A stretch of DNA of 64,000 nucleotides from Limnohabitans radicicola (GTDB taxonomy: Bacteria > Pseudomonadota > Gammaproteobacteria > Burkholderiales > Burkholderiaceae_C), in contig NZ_JACYFT010000001.1 of the NCBI RefSeq assembly GCF_014837235.1, positions 310,001 through 374,000 on the forward strand, given 5' to 3'. The position numbers and the translations under genes were made by a program. Of the stretch, positions 40,206-50,126 are shown piece after piece. Position 1 is the first letter of the stretch, and the number at the start of each line of letters is the position of its first letter. A model generated the notes under the pieces. That model saw only the letters and a program-made list of their open reading frames with translations, was not told where the DNA came from and did no database searches.

Positions 40206-40461
40206 AAGTTTTCAGGGAAAACCCTAGCCATTTTTCCTGAACCATGCCATAATCTGAGGCTTCGCTGCACGCCAAGTGCTGCGTTTCTCACATCTCCCTT
40301 CATGCCTTGACCCACCGATAGGGTCACTCACAGCGGCCAGGCTCCACGCCCAGCGCCCCTCGCGAGCACCGTTTGATGGTTGATGTTTTTTCAACCTTGC
40401 GGTGCCTGCGGCCAAAGCAATCCTTTGCGGCCGTTGTTCCGTGCGAGTTTTATTGATACAC

Positions 40462-42399
40462 ATGACCGACACTTTGATCACAGTGCAGGACGACCTGTCG
40501 CCTGCCGAAAACCTTTCCATCGCCACCGAACTGGCCTCTGAAGCCGTTGCAGCCGAAGACATCATTGCCGATGTGCCCAACGGCTTTGTTGAACTGGGCT
40601 TGGCGCCCGAACTGGTGCAAGCCGTGGCAGACCTGGGCTACACCCAGCCCACCGCTGTGCAAAAACGCGCCATTCCGTTGGCCTTGCCCACCGCTGGCGG
40701 CTCCAAAGACGGCCAATCCAATGGCTACAGCGACCTGATGGTCTCGAGCCAAACCGGCAGCGGCAAAACCGCCGCCTTCTTGCTGCCCGTGCTGCACACC
40801 CTGATCCAGCAAATGGCCGAGCAGGAGGCTGCCGAGCGCGCCGAGTTTGAACAAGCCTGTGCTGACGCCGCCGCCAAGGGTGAGCCCGCGCCAAAGCGCG
40901 CCAAGCGCAAAGACCCCACCAACCCCCGCAACTTCAAAGCGGCTGTGCCTGGGGCCCTGATCCTGTGCCCCACACGCGAGCTGGCCCAGCAAGTGGCGCA
41001 CGACGCCATCGAGCTGGTCAAGCACACACGCGGTCTGCGCGTGGCCAACGTGGTCGGCGGCATCCCTTACCAGCTGCAAATCGCCAAGCTGCAAAACGCC
41101 AACCTGGTGGTGGCCACGCCCGGCCGCTTGCTGGACCTGCAGCGCTCCATGCAAATCAAGCTGGACCAGGTGCAGTTCCTGGTGGTGGACGAAGCCGACC
41201 GCATGCTCGACCTGGGCTTCTCGGACGATCTGGCCGACATCAACGACATGACCAGCCAGCGTCGCCAGACCATGATGTTCAGTGCCACCTTCGCACCGCG
41301 CATTCAGCAACTCGCCATGCGCGTGATGCACGACGGTGGTTCTTCGGTCCAGAAAATCCAGATCGACAACCCCCAAGAAAAGCACAACAACATCAAGCAG
41401 GTGCTGTTCTGGGCCGACAACGCCCAACACAAGCGCCAATTGCTCGACCACTGGCTGCGTGACACGACGATTGACCAAGCCATCGTCTTCGCCAGCACCC
41501 AGATCGAGTGCGATGGCCTGGCCACCGACCTGCAGCAAGACGGCTTCTCCGCTGTCGCCCTGCACGGCGCCCTGAGCCAAGGCATGCGCAACCGACGTCT
41601 GATGGCCCTTCGCAATGGCCAGGTCCAGATCCTGGTGGCCACCGATGTGGCCGCTCGCGGCATCGACGTGCCCACCATCACCCACGTGTTCAACTTCGGC
41701 CTGCCCATGAAGGCCGAGGACTACACCCACCGCATTGGCCGCACTGGTCGCGCCGGTCGTGATGGCATTGCTGTGACTTTTGCCGAGATCCGTGACCGCC
41801 GCAAGATCGGTGACATCGAGTCCTACACACGCCAACCCTTCAAGGCCGAAGTGATTCCGGGCATGGAGCCCAAACAGCGCTTTGACGCTCCCCGCAAGCC
41901 CTTCGGCAAAGGACCCGCGCGTGGCGGCTTTGGCGACCGTGGTGGCTACGCTGACCGCAGCGGCTTCAACGACCGCGGTTTCGGCAGCCGTGGCCGCCCC
42001 CAAGGCGACCGCTTTGACAACCGTGGCCCACGCGACAACTTCCGTGACGAGCAGCCTCGTTTCGAACCCCGCTTTGACCCACGCAAGGACGGAGGTGGCC
42101 GGGGCGATCGTTTCGAAGGTCGCCAGGAGCCGCGTTTTGAGCCTCGCGCCCCACAAGGTGCCCCTTGGGAACGCGGTGAGAGCCGTGGCGCGCCGCCCCG
42201 CCAAGACACGCGCGGCGGCGGCCGTTGGGAAGAGCGTGACAGCCGTGCTGCACGACCCGCGCCTCGCAACGCAACCGGTGACAAGTTCGCCCCCCGTGGC
42301 CCCAAACAGTTTGGTGCCAACAGCTTCAAGCCCCACAATGCGGGCGGCCCGGCCAAACGCAGCGCTGGCGCCAAGGTGCTGAAAATCACACGCGGCTGA
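40462..42399 (+). CDS. DEAD-box RNA helicase with RGG-rich disordered C-terminus
   Basis: SSQTGSGKTAAF, LVVDEADRMLDLGF, FSATF, HRIGRTGRAG; C-terminal RGGFGDRGGYADRSGF repeats. Confidence 0.95.
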   Translation: MTDTLITVQDDLSPAENLSIATELASEAVAAEDIIADVPNGFVELGLAPELVQAVADLGYTQPTAVQKRAIPLALPTAGGSKDGQSNGYSDLMVSSQTGSGKTAAFLLPVLHTLIQQMAEQEAAERAEFEQACADAAAKGEPAPKRAKRKDPTNPRNFKAAVPGALILCPTRELAQQVAHDAIELVKHTRGLRVANVVGGIPYQLQIAKLQNANLVVATPGRLLDLQRSMQIKLDQVQFLVVDEADRMLDLGFSDDLADINDMTSQRRQTMMFSATFAPRIQQLAMRVMHDGGSSVQKIQIDNPQEKHNNIKQVLFWADNAQHKRQLLDHWLRDTTIDQAIVFASTQIECDGLATDLQQDGFSAVALHGALSQGMRNRRLMALRNGQVQILVATDVAARGIDVPTITHVFNFGLPMKAEDYTHRIGRTGRAGRDGIAVTFAEIRDRRKIGDIESYTRQPFKAEVIPGMEPKQRFDAPRKPFGKGPARGGFGDRGGYADRSGFNDRGFGSRGRPQGDRFDNRGPRDNFRDEQPRFEPRFDPRKDGGGRGDRFEGRQEPRFEPRAPQGAPWERGESRGAPPRQDTRGGGRWEERDSRAARPAPRNATGDKFAPRGPKQFGANSFKPHNAGGPAKRSAGAKVLKITRG

Positions 42400-42410
42400 T
42401 CCAGCCCAGA

Positions 42411-42431
42411 GCCTGACACGCCATGTCAGGC
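42411..42431. terminator. Stem-loop upstream of the helicase terminator
   Basis: GCCTGACA-CGCCA-TGTCAGGC. Confidence 0.45.
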
Positions 42432-42435
42432 CTGC

Positions 42436-42471
42436 AACCGCTCACGGGCCCACGGCCCTGAGCGGTTTTTT
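42436..42471 (+). terminator. Intrinsic terminator after helicase
   Basis: AACCGCTCA-CGGGCCCACGGCCC-TGAGCGGTTTTTT. Confidence 0.8.
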
Positions 42472-42500
42472 CATGGGCTCGCTGTGAAAACGGCAGGCGT

Positions 42501-42536
42501 AAAAAAACCGCCCGGGCTTGCGCCGTGGGCGGTTTT
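42501..42536 (-). terminator. Intrinsic terminator after rplS
   Basis: AAAACCGCCC ... GGGCGGTTTT perfect 10-bp arms with T-tract on minus strand. Confidence 0.85.
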
Positions 42537-42553
42537 CTTTGTACCAGGAAGGC

Positions 42554-42937
<384 letters not shown>

Positions 42938-43073
42938 TTGAAACTCCGACATTTCTCTCGTTCATGCCTGCTGCACTAGGGGCGTTCCGTGCGTCATTGC
43001 ATCAATGACAAGATCCGCAAGTCAAGACTGCGGGGGCCGGATCGCGGCAGGTAGAGGACCGGGATAGCCTTGG

Positions 43074-43079
43074 ATTATA
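43074..43079 (-). promoter_or_regulatory. Candidate -10 box (TATAAT) of a separate rplS promoter
   Basis: Minus strand ...CTGAAAAAAGCTATAATCC directly after the trmD stop. Confidence 0.45.
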
Positions 43080-43086
43080 GCTTTTT

Positions 43087-43860
43087 TCAGTTTCCAGCTG
43101 GCCCACTGGCGGGCAAGCGACTCAAAAAGGCTTCGTCCTCCGGGCTCAAGCCCCCCGCAGAACGCGCTTGCACCAACAATTCGGGACGATGACGGGCGCT
43201 GAGCGTCAGGCTTTGCTCACGTCGCCAGCGCTCGATCCTGGCATGGTGCCCTGACAGCAAGGCCTCGGGCACGGCCTGCCCTTGCCAGACTTCCGGGCGG
43301 GTGTAGTGCGGGCTGTCGAGCAAGCCGTCCAGAGCCGGATTGAAGCTGTCGAACTGGTGGCTACCCTCATCGTGGAGCACACCGGGCTGCAAACGGGCCA
43401 CGGCATCGAGCAAAGCCATGGCCGCGATTTCACCGCCCGAGAGCACAAAGTCGCCCAAGCTGATCTGGGCCGTGACATGGCGGTCAATGAAGCGCTGATC
43501 CACCCCTTCATAGCGACCGCACAGCAGCACCGCCCCCGAACTCCCGGACCAGGCCTGTACCGCTGCATGGTTCAGTTTTTGGCCAATGGGAGAGAACAGC
43601 ACCAAGGGCGCTGGCTCGGCCTCAGCGCGGTCAGCGCGGATGGCCTGCAGGCATTTTTCCAGGGGCTCGGCCAGCATCACCATGCCTGGGCCACCGCCAA
43701 ACGGGCGGTCGTCCACACGACGGTAGTTGCCTTCGGCGTGATCGCGGGGGTTCCACAGCCGCACATCGACACTGCGGCTGTCGTAGGCGCGGCGCGTCAC
43801 GCCACTGGTCAGCAAAGGCGCAAACAGCTCGGGAAACAGCGTGATGATGTCAAAGCGCAT
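43087..43860 (-). CDS. trmD: tRNA (guanine-N1)-methyltransferase
   Basis: MRFDIITLFPELFAPLLTSGVTRRA...PFGGGPGMVMLAEPL...LLCGRYEGVDQRFI. Confidence 0.97.
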   Translation of the reverse strand: MRFDIITLFPELFAPLLTSGVTRRAYDSRSVDVRLWNPRDHAEGNYRRVDDRPFGGGPGMVMLAEPLEKCLQAIRADRAEAEPAPLVLFSPIGQKLNHAAVQAWSGSSGAVLLCGRYEGVDQRFIDRHVTAQISLGDFVLSGGEIAAMALLDAVARLQPGVLHDEGSHQFDSFNPALDGLLDSPHYTRPEVWQGQAVPEALLSGHHARIERWRREQSLTLSARHRPELLVQARSAGGLSPEDEAFLSRLPASGPAGN

Positions 43861-43886
43861 GGATGGCCCTCCACGGCCGCAGCCCG

Positions 43887-44501
43887 TCAGTAATCGGGTT
43901 GCCAGTCGACGGTGATGCGTTTGGCGGGCAGGTCCACGCCATCCACAAAAGCCGACACAAAGGGAATCATGCGCTCCACGGGCTTGCCGCCTTCGGTCTC
44001 GGGTGCAGCTTCAAGCACCAGCACCGTCTGCGGTCCGGTCGACATCAGGTCGCGCACCTGACCCAGGTCCAGACCTTCGCGGTTGACCACCTGCAGACCG
44101 ATCAGGTCCACCCAGTAGTACTCGCCTTCGCCTGCGCTCGGAAAACTCGATCGGGGCACAAAAATGCGGGCACCGCGCAGGGCTTCTGCGGCGTTGCGGT
44201 CATCGATGTCGTGGGCAGAGGCCACGATGGTGTCGGAATGGTCTTTGGACTCCCTGATGCGCAGCACCAGAGGCTCTGTCCAGGCCTGAGCCGTTTGGGA
44301 GGAGGCAGTGTTGACCACTCGGCTGGGTTTCATGGGCCGATCGGGCGGCAACAAAAACCAGCGCTTGGAAGAAAAAAGCGCCTCGGGCGAGGCGCTGTGG
44401 GGCAAGACCTTGAACCAGCCTTTGATGCCCCAGGCATCGGCAATGCGCCCAACTTCAATGGCGTCAGCTGGCAACGCAGCTGTTTCCAAAGCAGGACGCA
44501 T
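43887..44501 (-). CDS. rimM: 16S rRNA processing protein RimM
   Basis: IEVGRIADAWGIKGWFKVLP; PRSSFPSAGEGEYYWVDLIGLQVVN; operon context. Confidence 0.95.
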   Translation of the reverse strand: MRPALETAALPADAIEVGRIADAWGIKGWFKVLPHSASPEALFSSKRWFLLPPDRPMKPSRVVNTASSQTAQAWTEPLVLRIRESKDHSDTIVASAHDIDDRNAAEALRGARIFVPRSSFPSAGEGEYYWVDLIGLQVVNREGLDLGQVRDLMSTGPQTVLVLEAAPETEGGKPVERMIPFVSAFVDGVDLPAKRITVDWQPDY

Positions 44502-44518
44502 GGCCAGTGCCAGAGCGA

Positions 44519-44770
44519 TCAGGCTGCGGCTTTGGCAGCTTGACGAACCAGGCGTTCCACGGTGGGAGAAGCCTGAGCGCCAACGCTCTTCCAGTAGGTC
44601 AGACGATCTTGTGCAATGCGCAGACCTTCTTCGCCACCACGGGCGGTGGGGTTGTAGAAACCGATGCGCTCCAGGAAGCGGCCATCACGACGCACGCGCT
44701 TGTCGGCGACGACGATGTTGAAGAAAGGACGGGCTTTAGAGCCGCCGCGGTTCAGACGAATAACAACCAT
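44519..44770 (-). CDS. rpsP: 30S ribosomal protein S16
   Basis: [41 protein letters not shown]. Confidence 0.97.
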   Translation of the reverse strand: MVVIRLNRGGSKARPFFNIVVADKRVRRDGRFLERIGFYNPTARGGEEGLRIAQDRLTYWKSVGAQASPTVERLVRQAAKAAA

Positions 44771-44906
44771 GATTTATCCTTGGGTGGTTGGGTCTCTTCG
44801 GAACAATTGCCGAGACACCCGATTTCTTCCAGCGTTTGAGACACGCAACTGGCCACCCGGCCAGTGACACACTGAAAAGCCCACCATTATAGCGGGAGCC
44901 GAAAGC

Positions 44907-45428
44907 ATGAGTTTGATCCGACCCAGCCGCGACGAAGACTTGGCGGCCATCACCGCCATTTACCGCCACCATGTGCTGACCGGTACGGGGACGTTCGAGA
45001 TCGATCCCCCCAGTGAATCCGACATGGCCGCCCGCCGCGCCGATGTGTTGGCCAAAGGCCTGCCTTACCTGGTTGTCGAAGTGGACCAGCAGGTGGTGGG
45101 CTTTGCTTATTGCAACTGGTTTCGCCCCAGGGCAGCTTTCCGCTTTTCAGCAGAAGACTCGATCTACATGGCCCCCACCGTCCACCGCCAAGGCCTGGGC
45201 CGGGCATTGCTGGCCGAACTGTGCGCCCGGGCCGAGCGATCAGGGATCCGCAAAATGATCGCCGTGATCGGGGACTCGGCCAATGCGGGCTCCATTGGCG
45301 TGCACCGCAGCATGGGCTTCACCCACACCGGGGTGGTCACCTCCTGCGGCTGGAAGTTCGAGCGCTGGCTGGACATGGTGTTCATGGAAAAGGTGCTGGG
45401 CACAGGGGATACCCGTCCTCCGCAATAA
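44907..45428 (+). CDS. GNAT family N-acetyltransferase (phosphinothricin acetyltransferase-like)
   Basis: MSLIRPSRDEDLAAITAIYRHHVLTGTGTFEIDPPS...VHRQGLGRALLAELCARAE. Confidence 0.9.
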   Translation: MSLIRPSRDEDLAAITAIYRHHVLTGTGTFEIDPPSESDMAARRADVLAKGLPYLVVEVDQQVVGFAYCNWFRPRAAFRFSAEDSIYMAPTVHRQGLGRALLAELCARAERSGIRKMIAVIGDSANAGSIGVHRSMGFTHTGVVTSCGWKFERWLDMVFMEKVLGTGDTRPPQ

Positions 45429-45436
45429 TCGACGCC

Positions 45437-45883
45437 ATGAAAAACAAGACCCTGGCCACCTGGCTCACCTTTTTCGGCGGTCCGCTGGGACTGCACCGTT
45501 TTTACCTCTATGGCCTGGGCGACATGACGGGCTGGCTGCTGCCCATCCCCACCGCCTTGGGGGTTTATGGCATTGAGCGGGTCCAGCAATATGGGTTGGA
45601 TGACCAGGCCAGCTGGTGGCTGATCCCCCTGCTGGGCTTTACCATCGCCGCTTGCAGCCTCAACGCCATCGTGTACGGCCTGATGTCGCCCGAAAAATGG
45701 AATGCCCGCCACAACCCGGGCGCAGCCGCCCAATCACCTGCCGGACAAACCCACTGGCTTACCGTGGGCGGCATTGCCGTGTCGCTGCTGATCGGCACAG
45801 CCGTGCTGATGTCCAGTCTGGCGTTCAGTTTTCAGCGGTATTTCGAGTACCAGATCGAAGAAGCACGAAAAATCAGCCAATGA
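45437..45883 (+). CDS. TM2-domain-like small membrane protein
   Basis: KNKTLATWLTFFGGPLGLHRFYLYGLGD TM2-like motif; several TM segments. Confidence 0.72.
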   Translation: MKNKTLATWLTFFGGPLGLHRFYLYGLGDMTGWLLPIPTALGVYGIERVQQYGLDDQASWWLIPLLGFTIAACSLNAIVYGLMSPEKWNARHNPGAAAQSPAGQTHWLTVGGIAVSLLIGTAVLMSSLAFSFQRYFEYQIEEARKISQ

Positions 45884-45884
45884 A

Positions 45885-45908
45885 AAAGGCTCCTTGAAGG
45901 AGCCTTTG
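45885..45908. terminator. Bidirectional intrinsic terminator
   Basis: AAAGGCTCCTTGAAGGAGCCTTT. Confidence 0.85.
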
Positions 45909-45926
45909 TTCTGGTCAGTGGGTGCT

Positions 45927-46937
45927 TCAGAAAATCTGGAAGCTGACCCAGTAGGAAATCGCGGCCACAAAAGCACTGGCTGGAATGGTCAACACCCAAG
46001 CCCAGACGATGTTGCCCGCCACCCCCCAACGCACGGCACTGGCGCGCTGCGTGGAGCCCACACCCACAATCGCACCGGTGATGGTGTGCGTGGTCGACAC
46101 CGGAATGCCCAGCGCGGTCGCCAAGAACAGCGTCATGGCCCCACCTGTTTCAGCGCAAAAACCACCCACGGGCTTGAGCTTGGTGATCTTCTGGCCCATG
46201 GTTTTCACAATGCGCCAGCCACCGAACATGGTGCCCAGGCCAATGGCCATGTAGCAAGAAATCACCGTCCATGTTGGCGGTGCTTTGTCACCCGGCAAGG
46301 CATAACCGGTTGCAATCAACAACAACCAGATGATGCCGATGGTCTTTTGTGCATCGTTGCCGCCGTGGCCCAAGCTGTAGGCGCTCGCGGAGACCAGTTG
46401 CAAGCGACGGAACCATTTGTCCACCTTGGATGGGCGTGTGCGACGGAAAATCTGCGCCACGATCACCATCATCAAAGAGCCCAAGGTGAAGCCCAGCAAA
46501 GGCGACACAAAGATGAATGCCACCGTCTTGAGGATACCGGCAGACACCAGGGCGCCAGCACCGGCCTTGGCGATGACTGCCCCCACAATGCCGCCAATCA
46601 GGGCGTGCGATGAACTGCTGGGAATGCCGTAGTACCAGGTGATCACGTTCCAGGTGATCGCCCCAACCAAAGCGCCAAAGACCACATGCACATCCACCAC
46701 CCCGGGCTGGACAATGCCCTTGCCGATGGTGGCCGCCACACTGAGGTGGAAGATGAAGATGGCCACAAAGTTGAAAAAGGCCGCAAACACCACCGCCTGG
46801 GTGGGTTTGAGCACGCCTGTGGAGACCACGGTGGCGATGGAGTTGGCCGCATCATGAAAGCCGTTCATGAAGTCGAATGCCAAGGCCAGCGCCACCAGCA
46901 GGATCACCACCCACAGGGCGGTTTGTACGGTTTCCAT
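45927..46937 (-). CDS. pit: Inorganic phosphate transporter (Pit family)
   Basis: FDFMNGFHDAANSIATVVSTGVL...GGNDAQKTIGIIWLLLIA...PVSTTHTITGAIVGVG. Confidence 0.94.
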   Translation of the reverse strand: METVQTALWVVILLVALALAFDFMNGFHDAANSIATVVSTGVLKPTQAVVFAAFFNFVAIFIFHLSVAATIGKGIVQPGVVDVHVVFGALVGAITWNVITWYYGIPSSSSHALIGGIVGAVIAKAGAGALVSAGILKTVAFIFVSPLLGFTLGSLMMVIVAQIFRRTRPSKVDKWFRRLQLVSASAYSLGHGGNDAQKTIGIIWLLLIATGYALPGDKAPPTWTVISCYMAIGLGTMFGGWRIVKTMGQKITKLKPVGGFCAETGGAMTLFLATALGIPVSTTHTITGAIVGVGSTQRASAVRWGVAGNIVWAWVLTIPASAFVAAISYWVSFQIF

Positions 46938-46959
46938 GTGTCAGGACTCCGCTTACAGA

Positions 46960-47607
46960 TCAGGAGTTCTCGAGGACGATGCCCTCGATCTGGTTGGCCA
47001 CGTCTTCGCACTTGTCGGTGATGGTTTCCAGCAGTTCGTAGATGGCCTTGAGTTTGATGATTTCGCGCACATCGGGCTCGTCGCGGAAGAGTTTGCTCAT
47101 GGCGCTGCGCATCACGCGATCGGCGTCGGACTCCAGGCGATCGATTTCTTCGCAGGTTTTCAAAGCCGACTCGGCCACAGCGGGCTCACCAATGCGGGGC
47201 AAGAGCTTGACCGCGTCCTGCAGGCGCTCGCAACAACGCACCGACAGATCGGTCAGGCGCGTGATCTCGTCGGTCATGTGGCGCACGTCATAGAGCGCCA
47301 TGGTCTCGGCCGAGTCCTGGATCAAGTCAGCCACATCGTCCATCAGGTTGATGAGCGCATGGATCTGCTCACGGTCGATCGGGGTGATGAAAGTGGTGTG
47401 GATCAGGCGGTTGACTTCCTGCGTCACACGGTCGGCCGCGTGCTCGGCATTGTCCACATCGCGGTTGTATTTTTCACGCAGGTGGGTGTCACCGTAGTTG
47501 GCCACCAGGTTGGAAAACGCACGGGCTGCATCCACGATGCGCTCGGCATGTTGGTTGAACAGTTCGAAAAAATTGCCTTCTTTGGGCAGCAGCTTGCCAA
47601 ACAACAT
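46960..47607 (-). CDS. DUF47 (PhoU-like) family protein
   Basis: MLFGKLLPKEGNFFELFNQHAERIVDAARAF; adjacent to pit. Confidence 0.93.
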   Translation of the reverse strand: MLFGKLLPKEGNFFELFNQHAERIVDAARAFSNLVANYGDTHLREKYNRDVDNAEHAADRVTQEVNRLIHTTFITPIDREQIHALINLMDDVADLIQDSAETMALYDVRHMTDEITRLTDLSVRCCERLQDAVKLLPRIGEPAVAESALKTCEEIDRLESDADRVMRSAMSKLFRDEPDVREIIKLKAIYELLETITDKCEDVANQIEGIVLENS

Positions 47608-47728
47608 GGGAGAACTCCTGAGAACTTGAAAAGTGACAGTTCGGTGACAGGCGGGAGTTTAACCGCCCCAAGGTGGGTCTTCGCGGAAAACTGGCCGAAG
47701 CAAACCACCGTCAACGAGGCACCAGCCC

Positions 47729-48088
47729 TCAAGCACTGCGAAAAATGAAATAAACCGCCCCCACCATGCACACAGCGGCCCAGACATAGTCCAGTTTGAA
47801 GGGCTCCTTGAGGTAGAACATGGCAAAGGGAACGAAGACCGTCAGGGTAATGACTTCCTGCATGATCTTGAGCTGCCCGACATTGAACTCGGCGTAGCCA
47901 ATGCGGTTGGCTGGCACCTGCAACAGGTACTCGAACAAGGCAATGCCCCAACTCACCAGTGCCGCGACGTACCAAGGGGCCATTGACAGGCTCTTGAGGT
48001 GACCGTACCAGGCGAAGGTCATGAACACATTGCTGGCCAGCAGCAGCACCACCGTTTGCAAGCCCACAGGCCAATGGCCCCAACTCAT
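47729..48088 (-). CDS. DUF486 / DMT-like small membrane protein
   Basis: NVFMTFAWYGHLKSLSMAPWYVAALVSWGIALFEYLLQVPANRIGY. Confidence 0.9.
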   Translation of the reverse strand: MSWGHWPVGLQTVVLLLASNVFMTFAWYGHLKSLSMAPWYVAALVSWGIALFEYLLQVPANRIGYAEFNVGQLKIMQEVITLTVFVPFAMFYLKEPFKLDYVWAAVCMVGAVYFIFRSA

Positions 48089-48573
48089 GTCGGGGTTCCC
48101 GCTTCTGCCAAGGGCGCAATCGCCTGCTCGCCCACCGCCGCGAGACCTCCAAGGGGGATGCGCTCAGGCGCCAGCTCGGCCAGAGGGTGGAGCACAAAGG
48201 CCCGCCCCCACATGCGCGGGTGCGGCACGCTCAGGCGCGGGCTGTCGATGCGGGCATCGCCGTAGAGCAACACATCCAAATCGAGGGTGCGCGGGGCATT
48301 CAGATAGGGTCGTTCACGCCCAGCCTGCAGCTCCAGCGCCTGCAAGGCATCGAGCAACTGGGGAGCCGTCAGGCGGGTCGACACGCGGGCCACCGCGTTG
48401 ATGAAGTCTGGCCCTGACGCCTCATGCGGCGCTGTGCGGTACAACCGCGAGCGCCCCGTGACCGAGGTGTTCGGCAAGCGGCTCAAGGCACCCAGCGCAT
48501 CCAGCACCGCCTGCCGGGCATCACCCAGGTTGGCTCCGAGCGCCACAAAGGCGGTGACCGGCTCGCGCGACAT
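48085..48573 (-). CDS. folK: 2-amino-4-hydroxy-6-hydroxymethyldihydropteridine diphosphokinase
   Basis: AFVALGANLGDARQAVLDAL ... APRTLDLDVLLYGDARIDSPRLSVPHPRMWGRAFVLHPLAELAP. Confidence 0.95.
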   Translation of the reverse strand: MSREPVTAFVALGANLGDARQAVLDALGALSRLPNTSVTGRSRLYRTAPHEASGPDFINAVARVSTRLTAPQLLDALQALELQAGRERPYLNAPRTLDLDVLLYGDARIDSPRLSVPHPRMWGRAFVLHPLAELAPERIPLGGLAAVGEQAIAPLAEAGTPT

Positions 48574-48578
48574 GGGGC

Positions 48579-50126
48579 TTATCCGGCAGCGCCTTCGCTG
48601 GCGGCACCCACACCATCGCCCCCGCCGGGCTTGCGGCGACGGCGGCGGCGCTTTTTGGGTGCTGCCGCATCGCCATCGCTGCTGGGCAGCGTGTCGGCCA
48701 CAGGTGCCGCAGCGCGGGACTCGCCAGTTGCAGGCTTGGGCACACGGCGCACACGAGGCTTGGCCAGCTGCTCGGCACGGGCTTGCTGCACCAGGTCTTC
48801 GCGCGTGGCATCGTCGGCCAAGCTGAACTCCTGCCACCAGTCGGCCAGCGTGACGTCCACTTCCTGCACATCGGCGCGCAAACGCAAAAAGTCGAACCCA
48901 GCACGGAAACGCGGCTGCTCCACCATGCCAAACGGCGTGCTGCCCACGCGTTTTTCAAAACGCGGCTGCATCATCCAGATCTCGCGCATGTCGGCGGCCA
49001 GTTTGCCGCGACCCGACACATCGCCAATGCGGGCGTCAAAGACCTCGTCAATCGCCTCTTGCAAAGCGGGGAACGGGTGATCCTTGCGGGCCAGTCGCTG
49101 GGCCCAGCCATCGCGCACATCAGCCCACAACACACAGGCCAGCAAAAAGCTCGGTGCCACCGGCTTGCCCTCGCCGACCCGACGGTCGGTGTCGGCCAGC
49201 GCGGCTTTCACAAAAGCGCTGTCGGCACGCTCCACCACCACGTCGAGCAAGGGGTAAATGCCCTTGGCCAGGCCCAGGTGTTTGAGCTGGGCAATGGATG
49301 CCAGGGCATGGCCCGTCTGCAAGAGCTTGAGCATCTCGTCGAACAAGCGGCTTTGAGGCACATCGGCCAGCAAGGCCTTGGCCTCGACCAGCGGTTTCGC
49401 AGTTTTGGATTCGAGCTTGAAACCGAGCTGGCTGAGCTTGGCCGCAAAACGCACGGCGCGGATGATGCGCACCGGATCTTCGCGATAGCGTGCGACCGGG
49501 TCACCGATCATGCGCAAGGTGTGCTTTTTGGCGTCCTGAATGCCACCATGGTAGTCCACCACGATCTGCGTCTGGGGGTCGTAATACATCGCGTTGACCG
49601 TGAAGTCGCGGCGCGTGGCGTCTTCGTCCTGCGGCCCCCACACGTTGTCGCGCAGCACACGGCCACTCGAATCCACCGCATGCTGCATGCCTTCGAGCTG
49701 GCGCTTGCTGGTGCGTTCGTTGCCTTTGACCTGCTCGGCAGCGGCGTTGTCGAGGTAGGCACGGAAGGTGGAAACTTCTATCACCTCGTGTTCACGGCCA
49801 CGGCCGTACACCACATGCACGATGCGAAAGCGCCGCCCAATGATGAAGGCCCGGCGAAACAAGCCCTTGACCTCTTCGGGGGTGGCGTCGGTGGCCACGT
49901 CAAAGTCTTTGGGGCGCAAGCCCAGCAGCAGGTCACGCACAGCGCCGCCCACGATGTAGGCCTCAAAACCCGCTTGCTGCAAGGTGCGCACCACATTGAC
50001 AGCGCGCTCGTCCACCAGGTTCGGGTCGATGCCGTGCACACTGGCGGGCACTTCGGTGCGGCGACCGAAATCGGGCTTGCCGCTTGCCGGCTTGCCCAGC
50101 AGTTTGGTGATGAATTTTTTGATCAT
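48579..50126 (-). CDS. pcnB: Poly(A) polymerase
   Basis: GFEAYIVGGAVRDLLLGLRPKDFDVATDATPEEVKGLFRRAFIIGRRFRIVHV; basic KKRRRRRRKPGG tail. Confidence 0.95.
   Translation of the reverse strand: MIKKFITKLLGKPASGKPDFGRRTEVPASVHGIDPNLVDERAVNVVRTLQQAGFEAYIVGGAVRDLLLGLRPKDFDVATDATPEEVKGLFRRAFIIGRRFRIVHVVYGRGREHEVIEVSTFRAYLDNAAAEQVKGNERTSKRQLEGMQHAVDSSGRVLRDNVWGPQDEDATRRDFTVNAMYYDPQTQIVVDYHGGIQDAKKHTLRMIGDPVARYREDPVRIIRAVRFAAKLSQLGFKLESKTAKPLVEAKALLADVPQSRLFDEMLKLLQTGHALASIAQLKHLGLAKGIYPLLDVVVERADSAFVKAALADTDRRVGEGKPVAPSFLLACVLWADVRDGWAQRLARKDHPFPALQEAIDEVFDARIGDVSGRGKLAADMREIWMMQPRFEKRVGSTPFGMVEQPRFRAGFDFLRLRADVQEVDVTLADWWQEFSLADDATREDLVQQARAEQLAKPRVRRVPKPATGESRAAAPVADTLPSSDGDAAAPKKRRRRRRKPGGGDGVGAASEGAAG

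Noticed and set aside
40450-42336. 628-aa minus-strand ORF spanning nearly the whole DEAD-box helicase
   Set aside because: Striking length, but it is an antisense shadow of RGG/codon-biased sequence; no RBS or known domain
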